Assembly (NCBI GenBank): GCA_002007465.1
Contig: LNAC01001828.1
Coordinates: forward strand, 383 to 64,382
DNA length: 64,000 nucleotides
Direction: 5' to 3'
Source: Ailurus styani
Lineage: Eukaryota; Chordata; Mammalia; Carnivora; Ailuridae
Shown here: positions 23,621 to 35,415 of the stretch, in pieces
Layout: the number at the start of each line of letters is the position of its first letter
Position numbering within the stretch: position 1 is the stretch's first letter
Notes under the pieces: model-generated
Told to the model about the DNA's origin: nothing
What the model saw: only the letters and a program-made list of their open reading frames with translations
The model's database searches: none
Program-made: the position numbers and the translations under genes

Positions 23621-23858
23621 TTGGTTTTCTGTTTTCATTAAAAACTTTATTTATAAAAAAAAAAAACTTTATTTATTTGTGAGAGAGAGCACGTGAGAGC
23701 ATGGGGAGGGGGCAAAGGGATAGGAAGAGAGAAAATCTCAAGCAGACTCCTCACTGAATGTGGAGCCCTTCTCAGGACTCCATCCCAGGACCCCAAGATC
23801 ATGACCTAAGCTAAAAGCAAGAGTCGGACACTTAACCAACTGAGCCACAGGCGCCCCT
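23621..23858 (-). mobile_element. CAN-SINE with 13-bp TSD
   Basis: Antisense copy with a duplicated tail signal (AAACTTTATTTATAAA then AAACTTTATTTATTTG). TSDs GTATGACAATGTT (23608-23620) and GTGTGACAATGTT (23859-23871). Confidence 0.87.
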
Positions 23859-24369
23859 GTGTGACAATGTTAAAACAGAATGAGACCAATGGAAATGTTG
23901 TGGACTAAGAACAATTTAGAAAGTATAGTATTTTTCTTTAAAGAAAAAAAAAAAACTCCACAACTTTGTGGAAGAGAGATGACTAAGTTTTACCCAGATC
24001 ATCTGCACATTTTGGAGACATATCATTGTTTTTTGGAAGTGTAGAAATTGATGGCTGGCTACTAAGCTCTTGTAAAAACCAGAGGCTCTGAATTTGCCTA
24101 CTGTATTAAGAGATCCCCAAAAGGGTTAACAGAGTCAACTGGTTATCGCTAAATTCAGTTCATGCCCATTTACAATGTATCTACAAGATGAGGAAAGGTT
24201 TTAATTAATTACTAAAGCAGAAAATTAGAGCAGTGTCTTATTTTCTTCTCTGTATTATTGCCCATGCATGTATGTACGAGTGTGGGGGCATACGTGTGAC
24301 TTCAGTCATCTGGTTACTTCTACATAGATACTTCATTTGCACTCTAAACTCAGGCTGGCTTTATCAACC

Positions 24370-25070
24370 TCCCACTGCTAAACTCCTCATCCTCCGGGGT
24401 TTCCTCCTTGCCTCGATTACCCAGGTCATTCAGACTTGAAAACATCGAGCTCTCATTTCACCTTAACCCACAGTCTACTCATTATCAAGTCCTGTTCCTC
24501 CTAGTTCAGAACGTCCTTCCCATCCATTCCCTCCTCTCTTTTGCTGTTGCCAGCATCCTTGATTTGATTCTCACTTTCACCACCTGAACTACTGTTACAA
24601 CTTTTTAATCTGAATTCACAACTTTTTACTCTTCTTAATTCAAGCTCTCTGTACATTGCTGGGAGCTTAGTATTCCTGAAGGACAGTTCTAATTTGCTGC
24701 TTCTCTGCCCATAAATGTTTAATGTCTCTGGCTACAGAATGGACTTCAGTCTCTTTATTCTGGTGTGCCAGCCCTCTAATAATCCTCCTCCTACTCTCCA
24801 ATCCCATTTTCTGTTACTCCCCTTCACACAGTCTGTGCTCTTGGCCAACTGAACTCTAGACTTTTCTCTGTATACTTAGCAGGTTCTTCCACTGTTCCCC
24901 TTTCTCTTGCTCTTACCTTTTTCTGGTGATGCAATAAGCTCATTATTTGCTGAATGAAATAATTAATTGACTAATTTCCGCAGAGTTGAAACTCACTGAA
25001 TTAAGGATCAACATCTGATGCATCTTGGAAGCTCCCTATGCCTTGAGCAAAGTTGATTTGAAATATTTTT
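24370..25070 (+). repeat. L2 3' part
   Basis: Text follows L2: 'cattatcaagtcctgttcctcc', 'atccttgatttgattctcac', 'ctactgttacaact', then 'cttcagtctctttattctgg..ccagccctctaat' and the 3' end 'gaattaaggatcaacatctgatgca'. It begins about where the 19680-21060 block stops in the consensus. Confidence 0.5.
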
Positions 25071-25967
25071 TAAATGAAAAAGTGTTTAAATTTCCTTATC
25101 CCAATTAAGGGTTATAAAGAGTCTACTGCATGATTTTTAACAATAACATAATATTCATGTTAGGTTATAGCCTTCTGTTTTTGTTTACTGATAAAACTAT
25201 TCACCTAATTTACAATTTTCTGTAGGGTGGGAAAGATTCTTCTCCCTTGACCACCATCTTTTAGTGTATTCAGCTTCCAGGAGATTGATCCAAACCACCC
25301 TGCTCTGTCACTCAGGCTTCAAACTATTTTGAAGTTTGGCATCATCTAAGTCACTTTTTTTCTCCAACATATTCCCTCTCTTCTATACCATCTTTCAAAT
25401 TTTGTCTGTTAGACAGGGATTTTTAAATTACATGTGCTTGCACTGTCCTCTACTAACCCAGTAAACAATCAATTAAAAAAATCACTATCGATATTTGAAA
25501 TCTATGCAAGAAAAGAGATTTTAATTTCTGAGAGGTGTATGTTGGGGACTAAAAAAGAGAACTTATCTCTAACTATGTGAATTCATTTTAATAAATATCA
25601 AATTATAGTATAACACTAAATTAATATTACTTCAATTTGGTAATTTTGTTTTTTCAGTCCCCAAAATAATCCTTATGATAACTGTAATAATGTGATTCAA
25701 ATATGCAGGAATTTTTATAATATTTTAAAAATCATTATGTACTACTTTAGATTCTTCTTTATAACTTATAGTCTAGCTGTTCTAAAGATAAAACACATTA
25801 AATCCATGCTTGTATTAGTACTTGATGTAGTAAATATATATGAAACATATATTCTTCATGAAACTATAGTTTATCATAAGCAATGACTTTTTAATGAAGA
25901 AATTAAAGAAGTATTTGATATAACTAATACCTTCTGATTGGCACATCAGTTACTTTGGCTTTGCTAT

Positions 25968-26111
25968 TATAGAAAGAGTTTCTTAAATTGTAATTTAAGG
26001 TATTTCTATGAATTAGCCAAGTGTTATTATCAAGCTCATAATTTTAATAGTAGGAGAGGTCTACTTTCATTCACCCTTGAAGTGATAGCTACTTGCTTTT
26101 CAATAATTTGC
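25968..26111 (+). repeat. Inverted repeat, arm 1
   Basis: About 144 bases whose reverse complement recurs at 27934-28312 (minus an inserted SINE). Shared runs include GTTTCTTAAATTGTAATTTA, CTACTTTCATTCACCCTTGA and TGCTTTTCAATAATTTGC. No known repeat family recognised. Confidence 0.85.
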
Positions 26112-26639
26112 AATTTGCTGCCGGGTTTTTCTAGAAAATCTCTATATTCTCTACCCACACTTTTGAAATCCTTAGGAATTTAATATTCAATTGAAACAGT
26201 CATTATTTATAAAACATGGAGAATAATGTTATACTACATATTTAACTCAAATTATCTACAAAGTGTATTTTTTCATATTTTTGGAGATAAAAGTATAACA
26301 AATATACAAATTATCTTTTTTTCTTGTCTAACTTGTGGTTTCTGTTTTATTCTGTTTTCTTTTGCTTTTATATGTGTGCATGCATTCATGAATATATATA
26401 CATGAGAAATACTAGAGAAGAAAACTGTATATGTTCTATAAATTATAATAGGCTTTTGATTCCTCTGTGCTCCCAGGGAAATTTTAGTGTTGGTCTCTAA
26501 GCAAGTCTAATTGAGTGAGATGCTACTATTCCTGCAGTTTCATTTAATCTACTTGATGAAAAGATGATGACACTGTGCTTCTATTTGTAGCAATAGTAGG
26601 CACATGAGATATTCTGAAAAATAGTCCTACTAAAAATCA

Positions 26640-27062
26640 GTTAAGATGTTCGACAAAATAAAATGAGCATTCTCTTAAATGCATAGGTGACTTTTTACGA
26701 TCATTCCCAGATTTAAAAAATAAAGAAAACACTAAGGGCCAAAAAACAGAAAGGGATCTACAAAAAAAAATGTGTGACAAATAGTAGAACCACAGCATTT
26801 TCTGGTTTCAGATACTAAGAGATAAGGGCTTTAAGGGTAGTGTGAGTTACAAAAAAAGATCTCTGTGTCTAGCTAAAATGAAGAGTTGAAACTGAAAACT
26901 CTTCATTAAGTTTAGACCTCAGAGGGACTTCAGATTCAGAGGAAAGGTGGGGGTAAAAAAAAACCTATGAGCAAAGAAAGACAAGAAAAGTTGGTGTTCA
27001 ACCATTCTTGCTACAGGTGTATAAGTAGCACCCTCCCCAAGAATCTTCAACAGCCCTGCTGG
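26640..27062 (+). repeat. Possible old LINE/HAL1-like sequence
   Basis: A-rich sense text resembling decayed LINE 5' or ORF1 material, continuing at 27287-27620 ('ctaaatacagaaataaaattactgtatttaaaatgctgaagaaaat'). Assignment is weak. Confidence 0.3.
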
Positions 27063-27077
27063 CCTCAGTTCTGATTT

Positions 27078-27271
27078 TTTTTTTTAAAGATTTTATTTAT
27101 TTATTTCACAGAGGGAGAGAGATCACAAGGAGGCAGAGAGGCAGGCGGGGAGGGGGGGGGAAGCAGGCTCCCCGCTGAGCAGGGAGCCCGATGCGGGCCT
27201 CGATCCCAGGACCCTGAGATCATGACCTGAGCCGAAAGCAGAGGCTTTAACCCACTGAGCCACCCAGGCGC
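27078..27271 (-). mobile_element. Young CAN-SINE with perfect 15-bp TSD
   Basis: The TSD CCTCAGTTCTGATTT is identical at 27063-27077 and 27272-27286. The body is close to the mustelid-type consensus ('ggctttaacccactgagccacccaggcgcc' complement form). It reads as a recent insertion. Confidence 0.93.
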
Positions 27272-27639
27272 CCTCAGTTCTGATTTATACTGCAAATTTG
27301 GTTGAAGAAATTCCAAAGTAGAAATTAATACAAAACAATCTCAATTTGAAAGCCTCAGGATATTTGGAAGAAGCAAAAGCAAATTCACTTTTGCAAATCC
27401 AAATTCCATAAATTAGGTCTCTATAGATTCTCATCAATAAATATTAATAAAAAATAACTACACAATAAAAAAGAATACCAGCTAAAACAGACTACCTCAA
27501 GCAAAGGCTGAAGAAAAAAATAAACAGCAGCATTATAACCCCAAGGATTTTGGATATTAGATTCACTAAATACAGAAATAAAATTACTGTATTTAAAATG
27601 CTGAAGAAAATGCAAGAGGGAATTAAATTAAGAGGTACA

Positions 27640-27930
27640 GACTTCCAGTTACAAAATAAATAAGTCACAGAAGTGAAAAGTATAGCATAGGGAATATAGT
27701 CAATAATATTGTAATAACTTGGTATGGTGACAGATGATAACTAATTGTGATAAGCATTACATAATGTACAGAATTATCAAATCATTATGTTGTACAGTCG
27801 AAACTAATATAATAATATTATATTAAATTTATTATATAGTAAAACATTAATAATATTAAATTATTAATTTGTTAATGATTTAATATAATATTAATTGGCA
27901 AATTAATTATAATTAGTTGACAAATTAATA
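27640..27930 (+). repeat. Old LINE-1 3' UTR scrap followed by AT-rich low-complexity DNA
   Basis: 27650-27810 has 'gggaatatagtcaataatattgtaataacttggtatggtgacag' and 'atgttgtacagtcgaaactaatataata', which I recognise from older LINE-1 3' ends. 27810-27930 is almost pure A/T with TAATATTA-type palindromes. Confidence 0.6.
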
Positions 27931-27933
27931 ATA

Positions 27934-28312
27934 GCAAATTATTGAAAAGCAGGTGGCTATTACTTCAAGGGTGAATGAAAGTAGATCTCTCCTATTGTTA
28001 AGACAATGAATTTGATAATAACACTTTGCTAACTCAGAAATATCTTTTTTTAAGATTTTTATTTCTTTATTTGACAGAAAGAGAGAGATCACAAGTAGGC
28101 AGAGAGGCAGGTAGGCAGAGAGACAGAGAGATCACAAGTAGGCAGAGAGAGGGGGGAGCAGGCTCCCTGCTGAGCAGAGAGCCCGATGCGGGACTTGATC
28201 CCAGGACCCTGAGATCATGACCTGAGCCAAAGGCAGAGACTTAACCCACTAAGCCACCCAGGCGCCCCTCATAGAAATATCTTAAATTACAATTTAAGAA
28301 ACTTTTTCTATA
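27934..28312 (-). repeat. Inverted repeat, arm 2, split by a CAN-SINE
   Basis: Reverse complement of 25968-26111 with roughly 85-90% identity by eye, interrupted by a SINE at 28047-28267. The spacer between the arms is 1,822 bases. Confidence 0.85.
28047..28267 (-). mobile_element. CAN-SINE inside inverted-repeat arm 2
   Basis: It contains a partial internal duplication of the 'agagagatcacaagtaggcagagag' body. TSD CTCAGAAATATCTT (28033-28046) against CTCATAGAAATATCTT (28268-28283). Arm 1 supports the longer form as ancestral. Confidence 0.87.
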
Positions 28313-29316
28313 TGGAAAAGCTAATTAACTATATTATATATACTTAAATAGTAAAACTTTTTAAGAAATAATTAGCTATAATGTCAACTGTACTTATGTG
28401 ATAAAAATAATTAAGGGAACTTAAAAATAAGCAAAACAAAAAGAGACTATCACAAAATGCCAAACAATAAAATGAAATATATAATCACTAAAAATGTAAT
28501 ACATGAATTTAATAGCAGATTAGATACAGATGAGAAAATAATTAAGTACAAGAAGTTAGATCTGAATATTTTAACACAGACAATGCAAAAATCCAAGAGA
28601 AGTTAAAAAATGTGATGACTGGAAAGAGAAGGTATAGCATACCTAATTATTCTAATGTATTTCTAACCATTTTAAAATATCAACAGTGGAATCCAAGTAA
28701 GAGAAATAATACCTTCAAATTGCAGAGATAAACTAGATGTCAATATACAAATGCTTGCACAGCTAAACTTTCATTAACAAGTTGTTCCAAGTAAACATAT
28801 CTTCAGAAGAAAAAAAAAAAGAGGGTTTATGAGCAGTAAATACTCATGAAAGCAACTTGAAAAGAAGTACTTCCAGAATAAGGCAGAATAAGGACAATGA
28901 TTCCAGAACTAGTCAGGAAATTAAAAAGGGAAAAATTTTCTGTAAAATCAATAATTTGGATATATTACTTCAGCTGAAATAAAACAATACATAAAAAGAT
29001 GCGAATTCTTTAAAATTCTCTATGATGTTATTTTCAGTGAGTCAAATTAATCCTTAGCCTTATTTATAGTTACCTGCCAGCCACCTGTAATTTGTTTTTT
29101 CCTTTGGATAGGGATATTCTATATGGTCTAGATGAAAGGACACACAAAAATTTTCTAAGTGCCAGGCCCCTTAACTTCCATAGGAATATATTCCCCATCA
29201 TTAAGCACTCATATATCTTATGAAAACATCTAGACACTTTCTGTTTTCCAGGTACTATCAACAAGTATTATCAGCACTATATCATCATCATAGTAAAAAT
29301 TCTCAGAATATGTATT
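28313..29316 (+). repeat. Probable decayed LINE ORF1/HAL1-like sequence
   Basis: 'gcacagctaaactttcattaacaag' followed by A-rich text such as 'cttcagaagaaaaa' recalls the ORF1 C-terminal region of old LINEs. No open frame remains. 29000-29316 is unassigned. Confidence 0.35.
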
Positions 29317-30734
29317 GATTCTTCTTTAAATGTTTGGTAGAATTCTGATGGGAGGCCATCCAACCCTGGACTCTTATTCGTTGGGAGCTTTTGATTACTA
29401 ATTCAATTTCTTTGGTTGTTAATGGTCTGGTTAGGTTTTCTCTTTCTCCCTGTTTCAGTTTTGGTAGTTTATATGTTTCTAAGAGTCCATCCATTTCTCC
29501 CAGCTTACCTGGTTTGTTGGCTTATAATTGCTCATAATATTCTCTTATAGTTGTATTTCTTCATTGTTGGTTGTGATCTCTCCTTTTTCATCCATGATTT
29601 TATTTATTTGGGCCCTTTCTCTTTTCTTTTTGACAAGTCTAAGAGTTTACCAATATTATTAATTCTTTCAAAGAACCAGCTCCTACTTTTGTTGATCTAT
29701 TTTACTGTTTTTTTAATTTCTGTATCATTGATTTCTGCTCTAATCTTTATTATTTCACATCTCCTGCTGAATTTAGGCTTTATTTGCTGTTCTTTCTCCA
29801 GCTCCTTTAGGTAGAAGGTTAGGTTGTGTATTTGAAGCTTTTCTTGAGAAACGCATATATTGCTATATACATCCCTCTTAGAACTGCCTTTGCTGTATCC
29901 CAAAGGTTCTGAACTGTCATGTTTTCATTTTCATTTACTTCCATATTTCTTAAATTCTTTTTAATTTCCTGGTTGACCCATTCTTTAGTAGGATGGTCTT
30001 TAACCTCCATATATTTGTGGTCCTTCCAAATTTTTCCTTGTGGTTGACTTCAAGTTTTAAAGCATTGTGGTCTGAAAATATTCATGGTATAATCTCAATC
30101 TTTTTGTGCCAGTTGAGACCTGATTTGTGACCCAGTATGTGATCTATTCTGGAGAATGTTCCATGTGCACTTGAGAACACTGTGTATTCTGTTGCTTTAG
30201 ATGAATGCTCTGAATATCTGTGAAGTCCATCTTGTCCGGTGTGTCATTCAAAGCCCTTGTTTCCTTGTTGATCTTCTGCTTAGATGATCTGTCCATTGCT
30301 GTGAGTGTTGAAGTCCCCTACTATTTATTATCAAAGAGTTTTTATAATTTTATTAATTGCTTTATATATTTGGCTGCTCCCAAGGTGGGAGCATAAATAT
30401 TTAAAATTGTTAGATCTTCTTGTTGTATAGACCCCTTTATTATGATGATATAGCATCCTTCTTCATCTCCTATTAGTCTTTGGTTTAAATTCTTGTTTGT
30501 CTGATATAAGGATTGCTACTCCAGCTTTCTTTTGATGTTCATTGGCGTGATAAATGGTTCTCCACCCCCTCACTTTCAATCCGGAGATGTCTTTGGGTGT
30601 AAATCTCTTATAAACAGCATATCTATGGGTCTTGGGTTTTTTTAAATCCATTCTCATACCCTATCTCTTTTGATTGGAGCATTTAGTCCATTTACATTCA
30701 GAGTAATTATTGAAAGATATGAATTTAGTGTCAT
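29317..30734 (-). pseudogene. LINE-1 ORF2 N-terminal remnant
   Basis: A start codon at 30734 reads MTLNSYLSIITLNVNGLNAP and then hits a stop. Later pieces are KAGVAILISDK (30463-30657), QNLWDTAKAVLRG (29819-30010) and [13 protein letters not shown] (29303-29494). These are the endonuclease and linker, ending before the RT catalytic box. Confidence 0.78.
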
Positions 30735-30739
30735 TCTAT

Positions 30740-31922
30740 TACCTGTAAAGTTGCTGTTGCCATAGATTGTATCTGGTCCTTCCTGGTCTGTTACTTTTGG
30801 GCTCTCTCTTCGCCCAAAGGATCCCCTTTAATATTTCTTGCAGGGCTAGTTTAATGTTCACAAATTGATTTAGTTTTTGTTTGTCCTGGAAACTATCTCT
30901 CCTTCTATTCTGAATGACAGCCTTGCTGGATAATATAGTTTTAGCTGCGGGCGCCTGGGTGGCTCAGTGGGTTAATGCCTCTGCTTTCGGCTCAGGTCAT
31001 GGTCTCGGGGTCCTGGGATCGAGGCCCGCATCGGGCTCCACGCTCAGCGGGGAGCCTGCTTCCCCCTCTCTCTCTCTGCCTGCCTCTCTGCCTCCTTGTG
31101 ATCTCTCTCCCTATGTGAAATAAATAAATAAAATCTTTAAAAATATATATATATAGTTTTAGCTGCATATTTTTTCCATTTAGCACATTAAATATATCAT
31201 GCCAGTCCTTTCTGGCTGGCCAGGTCTCTGTGAACAGGTCTGCTGGCACCGTTATGTTTCTACCCTTATAGGTTAAGGACCTCTTCTCCTGCTCTACTTT
31301 CAGGATTTTCTCTTTATCTTTGAAATTTGCAAGCTTCACTATTATATGTCAAGGTGTTCACCTATTTTTATTGATTTTGAGGGAGTGGTTGTCTGGGCCT
31401 CCTGGACTTTAATGCCTGTTTCCTTTCCCAGATTAGAGAAGTTCTCAGCTATAATTTGTTCAAATAAGTCTTCTTTCCCTCTCTCCCTCTCTTCATTTTC
31501 TGGAACCCCTATTATCTGGATATTATTTCACTTTATGGAATCATTGAGTAATCCAAGTCTCCCTTCAAGATCCAGTAGTTGTCTTTCTGTCTTGTTTTCA
31601 GCTTCCTTATTTTCCATCAATTTATCTTCTAAAGCACTGACTCTCTCTTCTACTGTTTATTCTCGTTTTTAGAGCCTCCATTTGGGACTGCATCTTGGTA
31701 GTAGCATTTTTAATTTCAGCCTGACTAGATTTCAGTTCTTTAATTTCTACAATTAGGAATACTCTAGTGTAGTCTATGCTTTTCTCAAGCCCAACCAGTA
31801 TCTTTGTAATCATTGTTTTAAATTCTAATTCAGACATTTCTCATATCCACATTGATTAAATCTGTGGCAGTGAGTACTACCTCCTGTTCCTTCTTTTGGA
31901 GTGAATTTCTCCGTCTCATCAT
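30740..31922 (-). pseudogene. LINE-1 ORF1 remnant
   Basis: Start-region residues KKEQEVV near 31900, a coiled-coil piece at 31622-31837 (ELKSSQAEIKNATTKMQSQM) and the C-terminal RNA-binding piece ending in NGKNMQ near 31170, where the SINE interrupts it. Frameshifts separate the pieces. Confidence 0.75.
30949..31150 (+). mobile_element. Young CAN-SINE with perfect 16-bp TSD inside LINE-1
   Basis: ATATAGTTTTAGCTGC is identical at 30933-30948 and 31151-31166. Mustelid-type body ('gtgggttaatgcctctgctttcgg'). Confidence 0.93.
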
Positions 31923-33358
31923 TTTTTCCAGAAAAGAATAGAAGAAAGAAAGAGAAAAGACAATAATAACAACAACAACAGAAAAAAAAGAAAAGAAAAA
32001 ATCAACAAGAAACAAAACAGAACAAAGCAAAATACAAGATCCAGGGTATATTTTGGTCTGCTTGTTAAAAGAAACTAGATCCCAAAATAGGAAAGAAAGA
32101 AAAACATACATACAAAAATAAAATACAGTGAAAGGAAACAAAAAATTTGATATAGATATGCATATATATGTATATATCTTTAAAAAGAATTTAAAAAGAA
32201 TCAAAAAATAAGAAAATAGCTTTAAAAAATAATACTGAAAGACTAAAGAATAAAAAACAAAACAAAACAAAACAAACAAACAAAAAAACATGAATGCTAT
32301 GTACTGTTTCCCCCAAGAGCTGAAGCTTTCCATTTCTCTGTGATCAGAGAACTTAGTGCTAGCTGCTTGTTGTGCTGGTCCTCTGGGAAATGGGCCTCTT
32401 GTGCTGATTCTTAGGGGCCCTTGCCCTTGTGGAAATGCACCTCTCTCGCCAGGGAACTGGGCTCAGTGTAAGTGCCTCCAGATTCCACTATATGGCGCTG
32501 TTTTGCTCCCTGAAGGCTTTCAGCACTGATGGCCAGGATGAAAATGGCAGCACCCCACTCTCTAGGCCCAGAGCTGAAAACTTTTGCCCCCTACTCTTCA
32601 GTGAGCCCTCACAGAAAAATAGTCAGTCACTTTCATCTCCCTGGTTTCTGTCCAAACTCTTTGTTCATCTAGCCTGTGACAGAGTGTTTTTATCTCAGGC
32701 ACGTGACTGAGTTTCAGAACTCCAAATTATACAGACTCCTACTGCACGGACCCACACTCTTCCTCCCGGGGGAAGGAGGGGGGTCTCCCCAGCTTCTGCC
32801 TTTTGCTGGGCCCCTGACAGGAGAGTGGTTGCCTGACCATGCAGCAGTTCACAGTTTATGGCAACACAGAGCAGAAAGCCTGCACCTGGACTTGCTGTTT
32901 TCAGAGAACTTTCCCACTTCCCTAAGCCTGGGAACTCTGCCACACTCAGGCACCCCGATCTTCTTGTGACCCCAAGGATCCTGAGACCACACTACCCCAT
33001 CTGGAATTCTACCATGCTTTGCCACCCAAGCACCTTTAAGCTAGGGACATACCCCACTGTAGGAGACTTCTAAAAGTTCTAATTTTGCACTCCACTTTAA
33101 AATACTTTGCAGTAGCTTCCTTAAGCAGGCTCCCTCCCCTCCACTGTATCCTCTGATATATTGCCCTGGGATTCAAGTCTCCATACCTCCTACCTTCCAA
33201 AAAGTAGACACTTTTCTATCTGTAGAATTGTAGCATTTCTTTTCACAAATCTCTAATTGATTTTGTAGGTGTTTAGAATGATTTGATAACTATCCAGCTG
33301 TATTCCAGGGACCAGACAACATTAGGGTCCCCTACTCCTCTGCCATTGTATCTCCTCT

Positions 33359-35289
33359 CCTCTATTATTTTTTAGTGATGAATCCTTTAGGAAGACAGAA
33401 ATATGGACTTATTAACTGGTGCTATTCCTTTTAATCACAGAATTTAATAAAATTGGAATCATAAAAGAAGTAATTATTATTTCTAAATTTTAAAAATATT
33501 TATAAACAATTGCATCACATCAGTCTTGTCTTCACTTTATAAACTTAGTGATAGGATTTATATGATGTTCTTTCTGGGGAACATAATAAAAGACTCAAAA
33601 AAAACCATTCAAATGGTATTGAGTAGATCAAGTCTATTCTATTATAAAGGAAGACTAGCAAGCAATGTTATGTTTCTTTTAGTACCAGGAATCACAATAA
33701 AGTTGTATATGGATAATTTGTGATTCATCGTATTTGTAGATTTACTCGAATGTTAGTACGTCAGTTTCTGGGGTAAGATCATTGAAGACTTTTATACAAG
33801 GCTAAGGGGATTAAAACTCATACTGTAGACAAAGGTGTTCCATTTCTATTCAGAATGAATAACACTGATGCTGCTCAGATGCTGCATTGTGTTCAGGGTA
33901 AAGATATTAATCTCTTCTGTGTTTTCTTTATCATAAAGAACTCCATGGTGCTCTCCTGAATAAAATTTCAGTGTGTTGTTGTTATTAATTGACTGTGGTC
34001 CTGATTCACACTGTAGAAATATATTTAGTAAAAAATATTAAATTCATCCACATTTTTAACATAAGGTGCTCAGTACTCTAGGTTCTCATACCTCCCTTTG
34101 ACAGTTTGAGTTTTATTTTTTTAATATAGCATAAGTTAGGGATTTAAAAAGATCCTCCTATTCAGTTAATTTATTGGTTTCCCATGAGTCAGAACTGATT
34201 TTAAATTTTGTTAACCATGTAAAAGTTAATATAATTACATAGATTATCCTATATGATCTTTTAAGGCAGTTAAACATAGCAGATGTCTATGTTGTAATCA
34301 GAAGTCATCAATTAACCACTGTCTGCCATATTTTATAAGATGTTTCATACATATTTCTGTATAAAGACCCTGTTTTTTTTTCATTTGTAATTGGAAGAAA
34401 AATAAATTTGGAGTATGTTCAAATAGCATTGCCTGAAGAGGCTTTGGAAGCAACAGGAAAACACTCTACCTAACCCCAATTAGTCTTGTTTTCCCCATTC
34501 AGGGCAGTTCTGTTTTCAAACATAGCCACTAAACATGATGATAATGAAAATTAATATGGTTAGAAAGCAATTTGATAGCAAATGTTTATTGTTCGTAATT
34601 ATTGTTTCCTGTCATAACTTTTGTAAAACCTGTCAGCCCCGAAAAAAAAGATTCAAAGAGTGTGTGAGCTGGGAAATAAGCAGGTGTGCCTGAATTATAC
34701 AATAGATGTGCTCCTGCAAAGTTATATGGAAGTCATTTTTTTTAGCAAATTGAATTATATTTTTTGTTGGTGGTGGTGAGTTCACTGCTTCTCAGAATAA
34801 GAAAACCTGATTATGGATCCAAATAATTTAATTCATATGTGAACCTTTATATAAAGACTGTTTTCTTCCATAATTTTTTTTGTGGATTTATCAAACCACA
34901 CACACACACAAAGCCAAAACCCCATCTCTATAGTGTTTCTTATCCCATTTTAATAATGAGAATTTTTTTTTTGGTTTCTTTTTTTTTCTAAACTGCCAGA
35001 AATGATCGTTTTATCTGTATCTGACTAAGAATGTTATTTGCCTATACTGTGCAAAACTAGTCAGGCCATAGGTGTTACAAAGATGACTCAAACACAGAAC
35101 TTTCCATCAGAGGATGAATAGTATAAAAGGGAAGATGAAGTAGGTTTTGTTAGACCCTCCCTTATATCTAGTCTTAACATTTCCCATGAAGTTCAGTGCT
35201 CCTTGGTGAAGATGGTCAAGGGACCACCCCCAAAAACTTACCACATCAAAAGAATAAACTCTACCAACTTCTAGCTTGAGCTTTTCTTG
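33359..35289. other. Unassigned intronic sequence
   Basis: No repeat family, exon or RNA gene recognised. A (CA)6 run lies at 34898-34910, and there are several A/T runs. Confidence 0.4.
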
Positions 35290-35415
35290 CATAAAGCTAG
35301 AATCTAAGCTTCATGAGGATGAGGTCTTTATCTATTTTGTTCACTACTATATTCCTTGGTTAGTACCAGACATTTAGTATTTACTCAATAAATATTTGTT
35401 GAATTAATGAACACA
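35290..35415 (+). repeat. L2 3' end
   Basis: 'aagcttcatgaggatgaggtctttatctattttgttcac', then 'ccagacatttagtatttactcaataaatatttgttgaatta', the usual L2 3' terminus. Confidence 0.65.

Larger units (their letters stand above)
29317..33358 (-). mobile_element. LINE-1 with full 5' UTR but missing its 3' half
   Basis: Minus strand order: 5' UTR (33358 to about 31925), ORF1 (about 31922 to 30740), ORF2 start (30734) to the beginning of the RT domain, ending abruptly at 29317. No 3' UTR, A-tail or TSD at the left side. It is interrupted by a young SINE at 30949-31150. The long A-rich stretch at 31925-32290 lies at the 3' end of the 5' UTR. All frames are broken. 3' truncation is the reverse of the usual LINE-1 pattern. 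Confidence 0.85.

Noticed and set aside
31830..32333. 167-residue minus-strand frame rich in Phe and Tyr, resembling a membrane protein
   Set aside because: It lies in the A-rich end of a LINE-1 5' UTR, where poly(A) read in reverse gives Phe-rich text. Only its last residues belong to LINE-1 ORF1.
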